The notes: generated by a model from the sequence alone, not told the origin. A DNA stretch of 64,000 bases from JANPPS01 sp965246925 (GCA_965246925.1 OZ251994.1:434001-498000), one strand, 5' to 3'. Shown: positions 17,340 to 26,190, numbered from the stretch's first letter. Numbers and translations: made by a program.

Positions 17340-18406
17340 TGGCGTATGTGGCGGTGAAGGGCGGAGAGCGGGCGATCGACGCCGCGCATGCGTGGCTGGC
17401 CGCGGACCGGCGGGGCGACCCGGCGCTCCCGCTGCTGACGCCAGCGCAAATCCGGGCGCAGCTGGGCCGGGCGGTGGACCGGGTGATGGCGGAGGGGTCG
17501 TGCTACGATCCCGATCTGGCGGCGCTGGCGATCCAGCAGGCGCAGGGCGATTTGATCGAGGCCGCGTTCCTGCTGCGCGCCTACCGGACCACCCTGCCCC
17601 GGTTCCTGGCGGCCGAGCCGGTGGCAACGGCCGATATGCTGAACACCAGGCGCATCTCCGCCATCTTCAAGGACCTGCCCGGCGGCCAGGTGCTGGGGCC
17701 GACCTATGACTACACGCACCGTCTGCTGGATTTCGCGCTGCCGGAGCAGCCTGCCCCGGCCCCAGAGGCGGAGGCGCGGGGCGGGCCGGTGCCGCCCGCG
17801 TTCGGCATATTGGGTTCCGAGGGCTTGGTCGAGCCGGACGCCGGCGCCAATGGGACGGCGTTCGACATCACGCGTCAGCCGCTGGCGTTTCCGGCCGGGC
17901 GGGACGCGCGTTTGCAGGCGCTGGCGCGGGGTGACGAGGGATTCATGCTGGCGCTCGGCTACTCGACCCAGCGCGGCTACGGCAACAACCACCCATTCGT
18001 GGGGGAGCTGCGGGTGGGGGAGGCGACGGTGGTGATCGCGCCGCCGGAGCTGGATTTCACGCTCGATATCGGCGACGTGGTCCTGACGGAGTGCCAGATG
18101 GTGACGCAATTCCATGGCTCCATGGTCCAGGGCTCGGCATCCGTGCCGCCGCAGTTCACCCGGGGCTATGGCCTTTGTTTCGGGCATGGCGAGCGCCGGG
18201 CGATGGGGATGGCGCTGGTGGACCGCGCCATGCGGGCGGGCGAGTTGGGGGAGCCGGTGGAGGCGCCGGCGCAGGACGTGGAGTTCGTGCTGAGCCATTG
18301 CGACAACGTGGAAGCGACGGGCTTCGTCGAGCACCTGAAGCTGCCGCATTACGTGGATTTCCAGAGCGAGCTCGAAACCATCCGGCGCATGCGGCGCGGC
18401 GCATGA
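17339..18406 (+). CDS. phnI: C-P lyase complex subunit PhnI, 355 aa
   Basis: PhnI is the nucleosidase-like subunit that, with the rest of the complex, forms alpha-D-ribose-1-phosphonate-5-triphosphate. The start MAYVAVKGGERAID is characteristic. Further on come MLNTRRISAIFKDLPGGQ, the long conserved LALGYSTQRGYGNNHPFVGE, GDVVLTECQMVTQF, and SHCDNVEATGFVEHLKLPHY near the end. Length is normal. It overlaps phnH by TGATG and phnJ by ATGA. Confidence 0.95.
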   Translation: MAYVAVKGGERAIDAAHAWLAADRRGDPALPLLTPAQIRAQLGRAVDRVMAEGSCYDPDLAALAIQQAQGDLIEAAFLLRAYRTTLPRFLAAEPVATADMLNTRRISAIFKDLPGGQVLGPTYDYTHRLLDFALPEQPAPAPEAEARGGPVPPAFGILGSEGLVEPDAGANGTAFDITRQPLAFPAGRDARLQALARGDEGFMLALGYSTQRGYGNNHPFVGELRVGEATVVIAPPELDFTLDIGDVVLTECQMVTQFHGSMVQGSASVPPQFTRGYGLCFGHGERRAMGMALVDRAMRAGELGEPVEAPAQDVEFVLSHCDNVEATGFVEHLKLPHYVDFQSELETIRRMRRGA

Positions 18407-19227
18407 GCTACAACTTCGCCTACCTCGATGAGCAAACCAAGCGGATGATCCGCCGCGCCATCCTGAAGGCGGTGGCCATTCCGGGGCATCAGATCCCGTT
18501 CGGCAGCCGGGAGATGCCGTTGCCGTATGGCTGGGGCACGGGGGGAATCCAGGTGACCGCCAGCGTGATCGGGCCGGACGACGTGCTGAAGGTGATCGAT
18601 CAGGGCGCCGACGACACCACCAACGCGGTCAGCATCCGGCGCTTCTTCGCCCGCACCGCCGGGGTGCGCACCACGACCCGCACCGCGGAGGCGACCCTGA
18701 TCCAGACCCGGCACCGCATCCCGGAAACGCCGCTGCGGGACGGGCAGATCATGGTCTATCAGGTGCCGCTGCCGGAGCCGATGTCCAAGCTCGAGCCCAG
18801 CCGGGCCGAGACGCGGCGGCTGCATGCGGTGGCGGAATACGGGATCATGCACGTGAAACTGTATGAGGACATCGCCCGCTACGGCCATATCGCCGCCAGC
18901 TACGACTATCCGGTGATGGTGCGGGAGCGGTATCTGATGTCCCCTTCCCCGCTGCCGGCGTTCGACAATCCGAAGCTGCATATGTCCCCGGCGCTGCAGC
19001 TGTTCGGGGCCGGGCGGGAGAAGCGGATCTATGCCATTCCGCCCTACACGCCGGTGCGGTCGCTGGATTTCGACGACCACCCGTTCCGCGCCACCCGCGC
19101 GCCAGAAGTGTGCGCGCTGTGCGGGGCGGATGGCTCGTATCTGGACGAGGTCGTGACCGATGACCGGGGGACCCGCATGTTCGTGTGCTCGGACACGGAT
19201 TACTGCGCCGGGCGCCGCGATGAGTGA
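18403..19227 (+). CDS. phnJ: C-P lyase catalytic subunit PhnJ (radical SAM), 274 aa
   Basis: PhnJ breaks the carbon-phosphorus bond of ribosyl phosphonate triphosphate using a 4Fe-4S cluster and SAM. The cluster ligands have the unusual PhnJ spacing and are all present: Cys237, Cys240, Cys262 and Cys268 (CX2CX21CX5C). The body has YNFAYLDEQTKRMIRRA, LPYGWGTGGIQVTAS, DDTTNAVSIRRFF and YGHIAASYDYPVMV. The start overlaps phnI as ATGA. The 3' end overlaps phnK by 8 nt. All evidence points to a functional lyase. Confidence 0.96.
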   Translation: MSYNFAYLDEQTKRMIRRAILKAVAIPGHQIPFGSREMPLPYGWGTGGIQVTASVIGPDDVLKVIDQGADDTTNAVSIRRFFARTAGVRTTTRTAEATLIQTRHRIPETPLRDGQIMVYQVPLPEPMSKLEPSRAETRRLHAVAEYGIMHVKLYEDIARYGHIAASYDYPVMVRERYLMSPSPLPAFDNPKLHMSPALQLFGAGREKRIYAIPPYTPVRSLDFDDHPFRATRAPEVCALCGADGSYLDEVVTDDRGTRMFVCSDTDYCAGRRDE

Positions 19228-19993
19228 GCCTCTGCTGTGGGCGGAGGGGCTGGGCTTGCGCTTCGGCCCCATCACCGCGCTGGACGCGGTCGACGCGGCG
19301 CTATGGCCGGGCGAGGTGCTGGCGGTGGTGGGGGAGAGCGGGTCAGGCAAGACCACGCTGCTGCAGGTGCTGTCGGGGCGGCTCAGGCCCGATACGGGGA
19401 CGGTTTGGTATCGGGATTTCAAGGGCGCGGTGCAGGATCTGGCGGCGATGCCGGCGCCGGCGTTGCGGGCGCTGCATCGGTCGGATTGGGGGTTCGTGCA
19501 ACAGAACCCGCGGGACAGCCTGCGGCTGCGCGTGTCGGCCGGGGGCAATATCGGCGAGCGGCTGATGGCGCAGGGCAGCCGGCATTATGGGGACATCCGG
19601 GCGCAGGCGGCGGACTGGCTGCGGCAGGTGGAGATCGACCCGGCGCGCATCGACGACCTGCCGCTCAATTTCTCGGGCGGCATGCTGCAGCGGCTGCAGA
19701 TCGCGCGGACGTTGGTGACGCACCCGCGCCTGGTCTTTATGGATGAGCCGACGGGCGGGCTCGATGTGTCGGTGCAGGCGCGGCTGCTGGATCTGATCCG
19801 CACCCTGGTCGCGCGGCTGGGGGTCGCGGTGGTGCTGGTAACGCATGACATCGCGGTGGCGCGGCTGCTGGCGTCGCGGATCATGGTGATGCAGGGCGGG
19901 CGCGTGGTGGAGGCGGGGATCACGGACCAGGTGCTGGACGATCCGCAGCATGGCTATACGCAGCTGCTGGTCTCGTCGGTGCTGTCAACGTGA
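19220..19993 (+). CDS. phnK: C-P lyase ABC-type ATPase PhnK, 257 aa
   Basis: PhnK is an ABC ATPase that binds the PhnGHIJ complex and is not part of a transporter. Walker A GESGSGKTT lies near residue 37, Q-loop FVQQNPRDSLR near 92, signature LNFSGGMLQRLQIART near 150, Walker B LVFMDEPTGGLD near 173 and the H-loop LVTHD. ATG 19,220 sits 8 nt inside the phnJ end, preceded by purine-rich sequence. phnL follows after 19 nt, the only real gap in the operon. Confidence 0.93.
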   Translation: MSEPLLWAEGLGLRFGPITALDAVDAALWPGEVLAVVGESGSGKTTLLQVLSGRLRPDTGTVWYRDFKGAVQDLAAMPAPALRALHRSDWGFVQQNPRDSLRLRVSAGGNIGERLMAQGSRHYGDIRAQAADWLRQVEIDPARIDDLPLNFSGGMLQRLQIARTLVTHPRLVFMDEPTGGLDVSVQARLLDLIRTLVARLGVAVVLVTHDIAVARLLASRIMVMQGGRVVEAGITDQVLDDPQHGYTQLLVSSVLST

Positions 19994-20012
19994 CCCGGCC
20001 CAGTGTGATGGC

Positions 20013-20705
20013 ATGATCATGCTGCAAGCCGAGGACCTGCAGAAGCGGTTCACCCTGCACCTGCAAGGCGGGCTGCCGATCCCGGTGCTGCACGGCCTGT
20101 CGTTCACGGTGGGCGCGGGCGAGTGCGTGGTGCTGAGTGGGCCGTCCGGGGCGGGGAAGACCACGGTGTTGCGAAGCCTGTATGGCACGTACCGGCTGCA
20201 GCAGGGGCGCATCCTGGTGCGGCACCGGGGCGCCATGACCGATATCGGCAACCGGGGCGGCGCCGACCTACGCCGCATCCTGGAGGTCAGGCGGGAGACG
20301 CTGGGCTATGTCAGCCAGTTCCTGCGCGTCGTGCCGCGGGTGCCGGCGCTGGATATCGTGGCCGAAGCCTCCGGCCTTCCGGTGGACGAGGCGCGGGCGC
20401 GGGCGGCGGCGCTGCTAACCCGGCTGCACATCCCGCCGCGGCTGCACGGCCTGCCACCGGCCACGTTCTCGGGCGGGGAGCAGCAGCGGGTGAACTTGGC
20501 GCGGGGCTTCATCGGCCGGCATCCCGTGCTGTTGCTGGACGAGCCGACGGCGTCGCTTGACGCGGACCGGCGGGACGTGGTCATCGGCATGATCCGCGAA
20601 GCCAAGGCGCGGGGCACCGCCATCGTCGGCATCTTCCATGACGCGCCGGTGCGGGACGCCGTGGCCGATACGACCCTCACCATTCCCCAACTGGACGCCG
20701 CATGA
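20013..20705 (+). CDS. phnL: C-P lyase-associated ABC-type ATPase PhnL, 230 aa
   Basis: PhnL is the second ABC ATPase of the pathway and probably assists assembly or turnover of the lyase complex. Walker A is GPSGAGKTT, the signature is FSGGEQQRVNLARGF, Walker B is VLLLDEPTASLD and the switch is GIFHD. The family marker GYVSQFLRVVPRVPALD is present. ATG 20,013 is the first start after the phnK stop. The stop overlaps phnM as ATGA. Confidence 0.93.
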   Translation: MIMLQAEDLQKRFTLHLQGGLPIPVLHGLSFTVGAGECVVLSGPSGAGKTTVLRSLYGTYRLQQGRILVRHRGAMTDIGNRGGADLRRILEVRRETLGYVSQFLRVVPRVPALDIVAEASGLPVDEARARAAALLTRLHIPPRLHGLPPATFSGGEQQRVNLARGFIGRHPVLLLDEPTASLDADRRDVVIGMIREAKARGTAIVGIFHDAPVRDAVADTTLTIPQLDAA

Positions 20706-21829
20706 TCCTCACCAACGCCCGCCTGATCCTGGCCGATAGCGTCGTGCACGGCACCCTCGTGCTGGACGGCGGCGTCATCACGGAGGTGCAGCCGGGCCCG
20801 AGCCAGGCGCCGGGCGCGATGGATTGCGAGGGCGATTTCCTCATGCCCGGCGTGGTCGACGTGCACACCGACAACCTGGAACGCCAGGTGCAGCCGCGCA
20901 GCAACGCCCGCTGGCCCAGCCGGTCCGCCATGATCGCGCATGATGCGCAGTGTGCGGCGGCGGGGGTCACGACGGTGCTGGACGCGCTGTGCCTGGGTGA
21001 TCTCGGCTTCGACAAGGACCGGGTCATGACGTTCCATGACGGTGTGCGCGACCTGGACGCGCTGGCCGATACCGGGCTGTTGAAGAGCGAGCATTTCCTG
21101 CATCTGCGCTGCGAGTTGCCGGCTGAAGACATGATGGAGCTGCTGGATCCCGTGGCCGAGCATAAGCGGGTGCGGATGGTGAGCCTGATGGATCACTCGC
21201 CGGGCATGGGGCAGTATGCCAATCTCGACAAGTACCGGACCATGCGCGCGCGGGAGGGGCATGGGCCGGCCTGGATCGAAGCGCGCATTTTGGAATTACA
21301 GGAGCAGCGGGAGCGGATGCGGGACCCGAACCGCCGGGCACTGCTGTCCCGCGTCCGCCCGATCGGCACGATCCTGGCGAGCCATGACGACCGGACGATC
21401 GAGGAGGTGGCGGAGAACGACGCGGACGGCATCCGCATCAGCGAGTTCCCGGTGAGCCTGGCCGCCGCGCAGGAGGCGAGGCGGCGCGGCATGATGACCA
21501 TCGCCGGGGCGCCCAACATCGTCCGCGGCGGCTCCCATTCCGGCAACGTGTCGGCCGCGCTGCTGGTGCGGGAGGGCGTGGTGGATGCGCTGGCGAGCGA
21601 TTACGTGCCGAGTGCGATGATCGAGGCCGCGTGGGCCGCCGTCGTCCACACTGGCATCACGCTGCCGCAGGCGGTGCAGCTGGTGACGCGGGGGCCGGCG
21701 CATATGGTCCAGCTGCCGGACCGCGGCCGCCTTGCACCCGGCTTGCGGGCGGATGTGGTGCGGGTGCGGGAGTTCGAGGGCATGCCGGTGGTAAGGCAGG
21801 TTTGGCGCCAGGGTGAGCGGGTCATTTAG
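20702..21829 (+). CDS. phnM: Ribosyl methylphosphonate triphosphate diphosphatase PhnM, 375 aa
   Basis: This amidohydrolase removes pyrophosphate from alpha-D-ribose-1-methylphosphonate-5-triphosphate, giving the PhnJ substrate. Metal-site features are DVHTDNLERQVQPR (with the HxD at the end of strand 1), SLMDHSPGMGQY, ASHDD in TILASHDDRTIEE, and the C-terminal ASDYVPSAMIEAAW. It closes the operon and is followed by a long hairpin. phnN and DUF1045, which complete the pathway, are elsewhere in the window. Confidence 0.95.
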   Translation: MILTNARLILADSVVHGTLVLDGGVITEVQPGPSQAPGAMDCEGDFLMPGVVDVHTDNLERQVQPRSNARWPSRSAMIAHDAQCAAAGVTTVLDALCLGDLGFDKDRVMTFHDGVRDLDALADTGLLKSEHFLHLRCELPAEDMMELLDPVAEHKRVRMVSLMDHSPGMGQYANLDKYRTMRAREGHGPAWIEARILELQEQRERMRDPNRRALLSRVRPIGTILASHDDRTIEEVAENDADGIRISEFPVSLAAAQEARRRGMMTIAGAPNIVRGGSHSGNVSAALLVREGVVDALASDYVPSAMIEAAWAAVVHTGITLPQAVQLVTRGPAHMVQLPDRGRLAPGLRADVVRVREFEGMPVVRQVWRQGERVI

Positions 21830-21895
21830 CGTTCTTCAAGCCCAGGCGTGCCGCACACCGATGGCGGCGCGACTAGCCAGTCGAACGCTCGTTCC

Positions 21896-21964
21896 CGTTC
21901 GCCATGAGCTTGTCGAGTGGCTTCTCCGGCATGCCGTCCTTCGGCAAGCTCTGGGTGGCGAACG
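21896..21964. terminator. Long hairpin repeat between convergent phnM and prfC (copy A)
   Basis: CGTTCGCCA (21,896-21,904) pairs perfectly with TGGCGAACG (21,956-21,964). Inside it GAGCTTG (21,906-21,912) pairs with CAAGCTC (21,945-21,951). The element fills the gap between the convergent phnM and prfC stops. A related element lies at 27,667-27,736. It likely serves as a two-way transcription stop and belongs to an interspersed palindromic repeat family. Confidence 0.6.
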
Positions 21965-21966
21965 GC

Positions 21967-23499
21967 CTAAGCCAGTGCCTCGGCCCGCACGTCCTTGATG
22001 TCGCGGAAAATCAGACCCTCGTGCTGGTCGGCCATGCGGCGCATCATGAAGGGGGAGCTGGCGAGGAACACCGGGTCGCCGTCCACGTCGTCCGCCATGC
22101 TGGTGCGCTGGCCGGCCACGAAGCGGGCGAGCTCGGTCTTTTCGCCTGTCACCCAACGGGCCAGGGCGTAGGGCACCGGCTCGAACCCGATGGCCACGCC
22201 GTATTCGCCGGCTAGGCGGGCGATCAGCACATCCAGCTGCAGGGTGCCGACCACGCCTACGATCGGCTGGCTGCCGTCCTGCGGGCGGAACAGCTGGACC
22301 ACGCCCTCCTCCGCCAGTTCCTGCAGCGCGGTGCGGAGCTTCTTGGCCTTCATGGCGTCATCGAGGCGCACCCGGCGCAGGATTTCCGGGGCGAAATACG
22401 GGACGCCGACGAAGTTCAGGCCCTCATCCTCGGTCAGCGTGTCGCCGATCCTGAGCGTGCCGTGGTTGGGGATGCCCACGACGTCCCCGGCGAACGCCTC
22501 GTCGGCGATCTGCCGGTCGCGGGCGAAGAAGAATTGGGGGGCGTGCAGCGGGATCAGCTTGCCAGTGCGGACCTGGGTCAGGCGCATGCCGCGGGTGAGG
22601 CGCCCGGAGCAGATGCGGGCGAAGGCGATGCGGTCCCGGTGGTTCGGGTCCATGTTGGCCTGGATCTTGAACACGAGCGCGGTAAGCTTGTCCTCGGTCG
22701 CGTGCACCACCCTGGTGTCCGCCGGCTGATCGCGCGGCGGCGGGCCGAACGCGACCAGGCTGTCCAGCAGGTCGGTGACCCCGATCTCCTTGATGGCGGA
22801 GCCGAAAAACACCGGCGTCAGGTGCCCGGCGTTGAAACTGTCGCGGTCGAATTCGGGGAGGGCGGCCTGGACCAGCTCCAACTCCTCGCCCAGCGTGATC
22901 ATGCGGGGGTCGGATTGCTGCAGTGGCTCGGTCAGGTGCAGGTCCCGGGTGCGCACGTCGTAGGTGCCGGCGAAGGTGCCGGCGCGGCCAATGGGCCAGG
23001 TGACCGGGGCGGTGTCGAGTGCCAGCGTGCTGCTGACCTCGTCCACGATCTCGAACGGGTCGCGCGCTTCGCGGTCCATCTTGTTGATGAAAGTGAGGAT
23101 GGGGATGTCCCGCAGGCGGCATATTTCGAACAGCTTGCGGGTGCGCGCCTCGATGCCCTTGGCGGCGTCGATCACCATGACGGCCGAGTCGACGGCGGTG
23201 AGCGTGCGGTAGGTGTCTTCGGAGAAATCCTCGTGGCCGGGCGTGTCCAGCAGGTTGAACACGCAGCCGCCGTACTCGAAAGTCATGACGGAGGTGACGA
23301 CGGAGATGCCGCGCTCCCGCTCGATCCCCATCCAGTCCGACCGCGTGCGGCGCCGTTCACCCTTGGCACGGACGTTGCCAGCGAGCTGGATGGCGCCCCC
23401 GGCGCGGAGTAGGCGCTCGGTGAGCGTGGTCTTGCCTGCGTCCGGATGGGAGATGATGGCGAAGGTGCGCCGCCGGGCGATTTCTTCTGTGGGTGTCAT
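21967..23499 (-). CDS. prfC: Peptide chain release factor 3, 510 aa
   Basis: RF3 is a translational GTPase that recycles RF1/RF2 from the ribosome. The G motifs are clear: SHPDAGKTT near residue 17 (G1), GISVVTSVMTFEY (G2), LLDTPGHEDFSEDT (G3) and NKMDREARDPFE (G4). Downstream are the domain 2 and 3 features LPEFDRDSFNAGHLTPVFFGSA and GVVGTLQLDVL. ATG 23,499 is the only sensible start. Length is slightly under the E. coli protein. Confidence 0.95.
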   Translation of the reverse strand: MTPTEEIARRRTFAIISHPDAGKTTLTERLLRAGGAIQLAGNVRAKGERRRTRSDWMGIERERGISVVTSVMTFEYGGCVFNLLDTPGHEDFSEDTYRTLTAVDSAVMVIDAAKGIEARTRKLFEICRLRDIPILTFINKMDREARDPFEIVDEVSSTLALDTAPVTWPIGRAGTFAGTYDVRTRDLHLTEPLQQSDPRMITLGEELELVQAALPEFDRDSFNAGHLTPVFFGSAIKEIGVTDLLDSLVAFGPPPRDQPADTRVVHATEDKLTALVFKIQANMDPNHRDRIAFARICSGRLTRGMRLTQVRTGKLIPLHAPQFFFARDRQIADEAFAGDVVGIPNHGTLRIGDTLTEDEGLNFVGVPYFAPEILRRVRLDDAMKAKKLRTALQELAEEGVVQLFRPQDGSQPIVGVVGTLQLDVLIARLAGEYGVAIGFEPVPYALARWVTGEKTELARFVAGQRTSMADDVDGDPVFLASSPFMMRRMADQHEGLIFRDIKDVRAEALA

Positions 23500-23569
23500 T
23501 GGGCAGCTGATATCATGGCCCGAGCAGGTATGCGACGGCTGCGGTCACGGCAAGGAGGTATCCGTTCTA

Positions 23570-24439
23570 ATGAAGATAACTCTTCCGAAACAAATGGCCA
23601 AGGCCACACTTGATCAATTTCTAGCCAAGATCGTCCTTGTAGACGGCTCGGTCTATCATTCGTCGATCGAGCTTGACTTCGGTTCATTGGTATTCATCGA
23701 ACCAGAAGGTGTCGTAACTCTGGCTAACGTCATCGAATATGTCCGCAGCCGAGGATGCGAGCTTTGGATTTCCCCGATAGATCAAGTAACCGAGGCGATC
23801 GGATACCTGGACGACTCGGGGTTTTTTGCCCTATATTGTGGCGCGCCGTTGCGCGCGAGCGCTAAACCGCGCCCTACCACCGCGCCCTTTCGGCGTATAG
23901 TTCACGCCGACAGCTTCTTATGGTTGGAGTCCAGATTTGGTGCTTGGCTCGCGCGCCGGCTTGATCAAGAACCGTCAGGAGTTGCGAGCGTGCAGGCGTG
24001 CATGAAGGAAATATTCAACAACATCAACGATCACTCGACTTTGGGGATCGCATGCACCCATATGCAGCACTTTCCCAAGAAGCACGAAGTTCTGATATCC
24101 GTCTCTGATTTCGGGGTGGGTATTCCGGAAACGATCCGCAGGAAATTTGGCGGTCTCAGTGACGGGACTGCAATCCTGGAGGCGACCAAGGCAGGAGTGA
24201 CGGCTGGTACCTCGAAGCGTAACAGGGGCGTAGGCTTGGCCCTGCTGATCGAGGTTATAACCAAGCTGAACGGTGGGTTGGTTAAAATCAGGTCGGGAAG
24301 CGGGTCGGTGTGCTGCACCAAGTTCGTCAGCGTTCCGAAAGACGGTTTGTCGTTCTATCCGGGAACACTCATATCGATCACCCTTAACACCACAACGTTT
24401 GTCGCTGATCCTTCAGAGGAGGAGGATTTACAATGGTAG
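23570..24439 (+). CDS. STAS-like plus HATPase fusion protein, 289 aa
   Basis: The C-terminal half is a GHKL histidine-kinase-type ATPase: N-box KEIFNNINDHS near residue 146, G1 DFGVGIPETIRRKF near 181 and G2 NRGVGLALLIEV near 217. The N-terminal 100 residues (IELDFGSLVFIEPEGVVTL, WISPIDQVTEAIGYL) have a STAS-like alternation but no His phosphoacceptor domain. There is no signal or membrane segment. AAGGAGG stands 11 nt before ATG 23,570. It overlaps the next gene (DUF4325) by 7 nt. The pair resembles anti-sigma/STAS partner-switch modules; the target is unknown. Codon use is more AT-rich than prfC and rpsD, suggesting transfer. Confidence 0.75.
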   Translation: MKITLPKQMAKATLDQFLAKIVLVDGSVYHSSIELDFGSLVFIEPEGVVTLANVIEYVRSRGCELWISPIDQVTEAIGYLDDSGFFALYCGAPLRASAKPRPTTAPFRRIVHADSFLWLESRFGAWLARRLDQEPSGVASVQACMKEIFNNINDHSTLGIACTHMQHFPKKHEVLISVSDFGVGIPETIRRKFGGLSDGTAILEATKAGVTAGTSKRNRGVGLALLIEVITKLNGGLVKIRSGSGSVCCTKFVSVPKDGLSFYPGTLISITLNTTTFVADPSEEEDLQW

Positions 24440-24768
24440 TCAGCATCGATGTCACGAGTATCGTCCCGCAATGCTACACCTACGAGGACGGCGAGGCCGT
24501 CGCTGACGCCATCCGGACCGTGCTGCGGGCCACAGATACCGTGGCTCTGAGCTTTCGAGGTGTGAGAGATGTTCCATCCTCGTTCGTGAACGGGGCATTC
24601 ATCGGATTGCTTGACGAGTTCACGGTCGCCGACATCCGCAATGGAGTTCGTGTCATTCACAGCAGCAAGCAGATCAACAATCTTATCAAAGATCAACTGC
24701 AACGTGAGGCAGACCGACTACCGGCATCCGATGCCGGTAGTCGCCCTCCTTCAGTCCAATCTGTCTAG
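24433..24768 (+). CDS. STAS-like DUF4325 protein, 111 aa
   Basis: The pattern VALSFRGVRDVPSSFVNGAFIGLL is the hallmark of DUF4325 STAS-like proteins, followed by a helix and VRVIHSSKQINNLIKDQL. AGGAGGAGG precedes ATG 24,433, and the start overlaps the HATPase gene. DUF4325 genes are commonly paired with HATPase genes, which supports a two-part regulatory switch. The final residues (LPASDAGSRPPS) are encoded by a perfect hairpin that probably ends rpsD transcription. The stop overlaps the rpsD stop by CTAG. Confidence 0.8.
   Translation: MVVSIDVTSIVPQCYTYEDGEAVADAIRTVLRATDTVALSFRGVRDVPSSFVNGAFIGLLDEFTVADIRNGVRVIHSSKQINNLIKDQLQREADRLPASDAGSRPPSVQSV
24716..24742. terminator. Perfect 12-bp stem hairpin, probable terminator of rpsD
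   Basis: GACTACCGGCAT and ATGCCGGTAGTC pair perfectly around a CCG loop. The hairpin lies 23 nt beyond the rpsD stop on the minus strand and inside the 3' coding end of the DUF4325 gene on the plus strand. No T-tract is present, so termination may be weak or need other factors. Confidence 0.55.
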
Positions 24769-25382
24769 CGCGAGTAGAACTCGACCACGAGGTTGGGCTC
24801 CATCGACACCGGGTAGGGGACGTCGGTGAGCTTGGGGGCGCGGCCGAAGCGGCCCTTCATGGCGCGGTGGTCGACTTCGAGGTAGTCGGGGACGTCGCGT
24901 TCGCCGGACTGGGCGCTGTCGAGCACAACGGCCAATTGCTTCGATTTCTCGCGAACCTCGATCTCGTCCCCGTCACGCACCAGGTAGCTCGGGATGTTGA
25001 CCTTCTTGCCGTTCACGGTGACGTGGCCGTGGTTCACGAACTGGCGGGCGGCGAAGGGGGTGATGGCGAATTTCAGGCGATAGACGACTGCGTCCAGCCG
25101 GCGCTCCAGCAGCTCGATCAGGTTCTCGCCGGTGTCGCCCTTACGGCGCACGGCCTCATCATAGTATTTGCGAAACTGCTTCTCGCTGATGTTCCCGTAA
25201 TAGCCCTTGAGCTTCTGCTTGGCCATCAGCTGGATGCCGAAATCAGTCGGCTTCTGCTTGCGGCGTTGCCCGTGCTGGCCGGGGCCGTATTCTCGCTTGT
25301 TGATCGGAGACTTGGCTCGGCCCCATAGGTTCACGCCGAGGCGGCGATTGATCTTATACTTACTTTCGGCGCGCTTGGTCAC
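24765..25382 (-). CDS. rpsD: 30S ribosomal protein S4, 205 aa
   Basis: S4 binds 16S rRNA early in small-subunit assembly. The protein begins TKRAESKYKINRRLG, continues with NKREYGPGQHGQRRKQK, and holds the S4 RNA-binding domain (ITPFAARQFVNHGHVTVNG). GTG 25,382 is chosen over ATG 25,394 because the Shine-Dalgarno GGAGGT lies between them and relatives begin MTKRAESK. It stands alone rather than in an alpha operon, as is usual in alphaproteobacteria. Confidence 0.95.
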   Translation of the reverse strand: MTKRAESKYKINRRLGVNLWGRAKSPINKREYGPGQHGQRRKQKPTDFGIQLMAKQKLKGYYGNISEKQFRKYYDEAVRRKGDTGENLIELLERRLDAVVYRLKFAITPFAARQFVNHGHVTVNGKKVNIPSYLVRDGDEIEVREKSKQLAVVLDSAQSGERDVPDYLEVDHRAMKGRFGRAPKLTDVPYPVSMEPNLVVEFYSR

Positions 25383-25574
25383 GCGGACCTCCATTCTATG
25401 TGCCGCCCGCTAATGCGGTTGTCGGCTTGTTGTGCCGGTAGGCCTCTTATACTCAAGAGGCGGGCGCAGACCCCGGAGGTCCGTCCACGTTCCCGGCTAT
25501 ACTGGGCGGGGTTTCCCACCCAGGGGCCGCGTGTTACGGGCCAAGGCCTAAAATGTCAATCCAAGAGGGCGGCC

Positions 25575-25907
25575 ATGATCATCGTAACGACGGAGACGAT
25601 CGCCGGACATGAGGTGGTGACGACCTTGGGTGAGGTGTTCGGCATCATCGTCCGGAGCCGCGGCGCGATCGGAAACTTTACCGCGGGCATCCGCTCGATG
25701 TTTGGCGGAGAGATCCCAGAATATACCAAGCTGCTGGAGGAGACCCGCGTGCAGGCGCTGAAACGGCTGGGCGACAATGCCGAGGCGATGGGCGCAAACG
25801 CGGTGATCATGATGCGGTTCGACAGTTCGGAGATCGCAGAGACCATGAGCGAAATCGTCGCCTACGGCACGGCAGCCGTGATCCGCCCCCGGGTCGTATC
25901 GGTATGA
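25575..25907 (+). CDS. YbjQ/UPF0145 family protein, 110 aa
   Basis: This small soluble protein of the heavy-metal-binding YbjQ family starts MIIVTTETIAGHEVV and carries GEVFGIIVRSRGAIGN and the strongly conserved LGDNAEAMGANAVIMMRFD. Members form beta-rich pentamers; their physiological role is unclear. ATG 25,575 is preceded by GAGGGCGG. It overlaps the next membrane-protein gene as ATGA, so the two are probably co-expressed. Confidence 0.85.
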   Translation: MIIVTTETIAGHEVVTTLGEVFGIIVRSRGAIGNFTAGIRSMFGGEIPEYTKLLEETRVQALKRLGDNAEAMGANAVIMMRFDSSEIAETMSEIVAYGTAAVIRPRVVSV

Positions 25908-26107
25908 TCACGCGCGGGGACATTGTTTGGCTCGGCATCGCGTCCGGCACCACTGGCGGGCTGATCGGCGGGCTATTCCTCGGGATCGGCATCGCCATGA
26001 TGCTCAATGGGCTGCCTGCCGGGCTGCTGCTCATTTGCGTGGGCGGCCCGGCCTCGGCGCTGATCGGCTGGCTGCTTTCTCGCCGCCTCGCCAAGCAACT
26101 CGGTTGA
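25904..26107 (+). CDS. Small two-helix membrane protein, 67 aa
   Basis: The protein consists of two hydrophobic segments (GLIGGLFLGIGIAMMLNG and a second one from LLLICVGGP to GWLL) with a basic C-terminus. The start overlaps the YbjQ-like gene stop (ATGA). I do not recognise a family; the coupling suggests it may anchor or assist the YbjQ-like protein. Confidence 0.6.
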   Translation: MITRGDIVWLGIASGTTGGLIGGLFLGIGIAMMLNGLPAGLLLICVGGPASALIGWLLSRRLAKQLG

Positions 26108-26190
26108 ATACGGCGATGTCGCTTAACGATGCGTCACTGTTGGCCCACCGGGACATGGGCTGGAATGGCCGACAACGCCCTGGTCGCCTT

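Noticed and set aside
16347..18349. Long minus-strand frames across phnG-phnI
   Set aside because: They are compositional shadows of the phn genes, low-complexity and Pro/Arg-rich.
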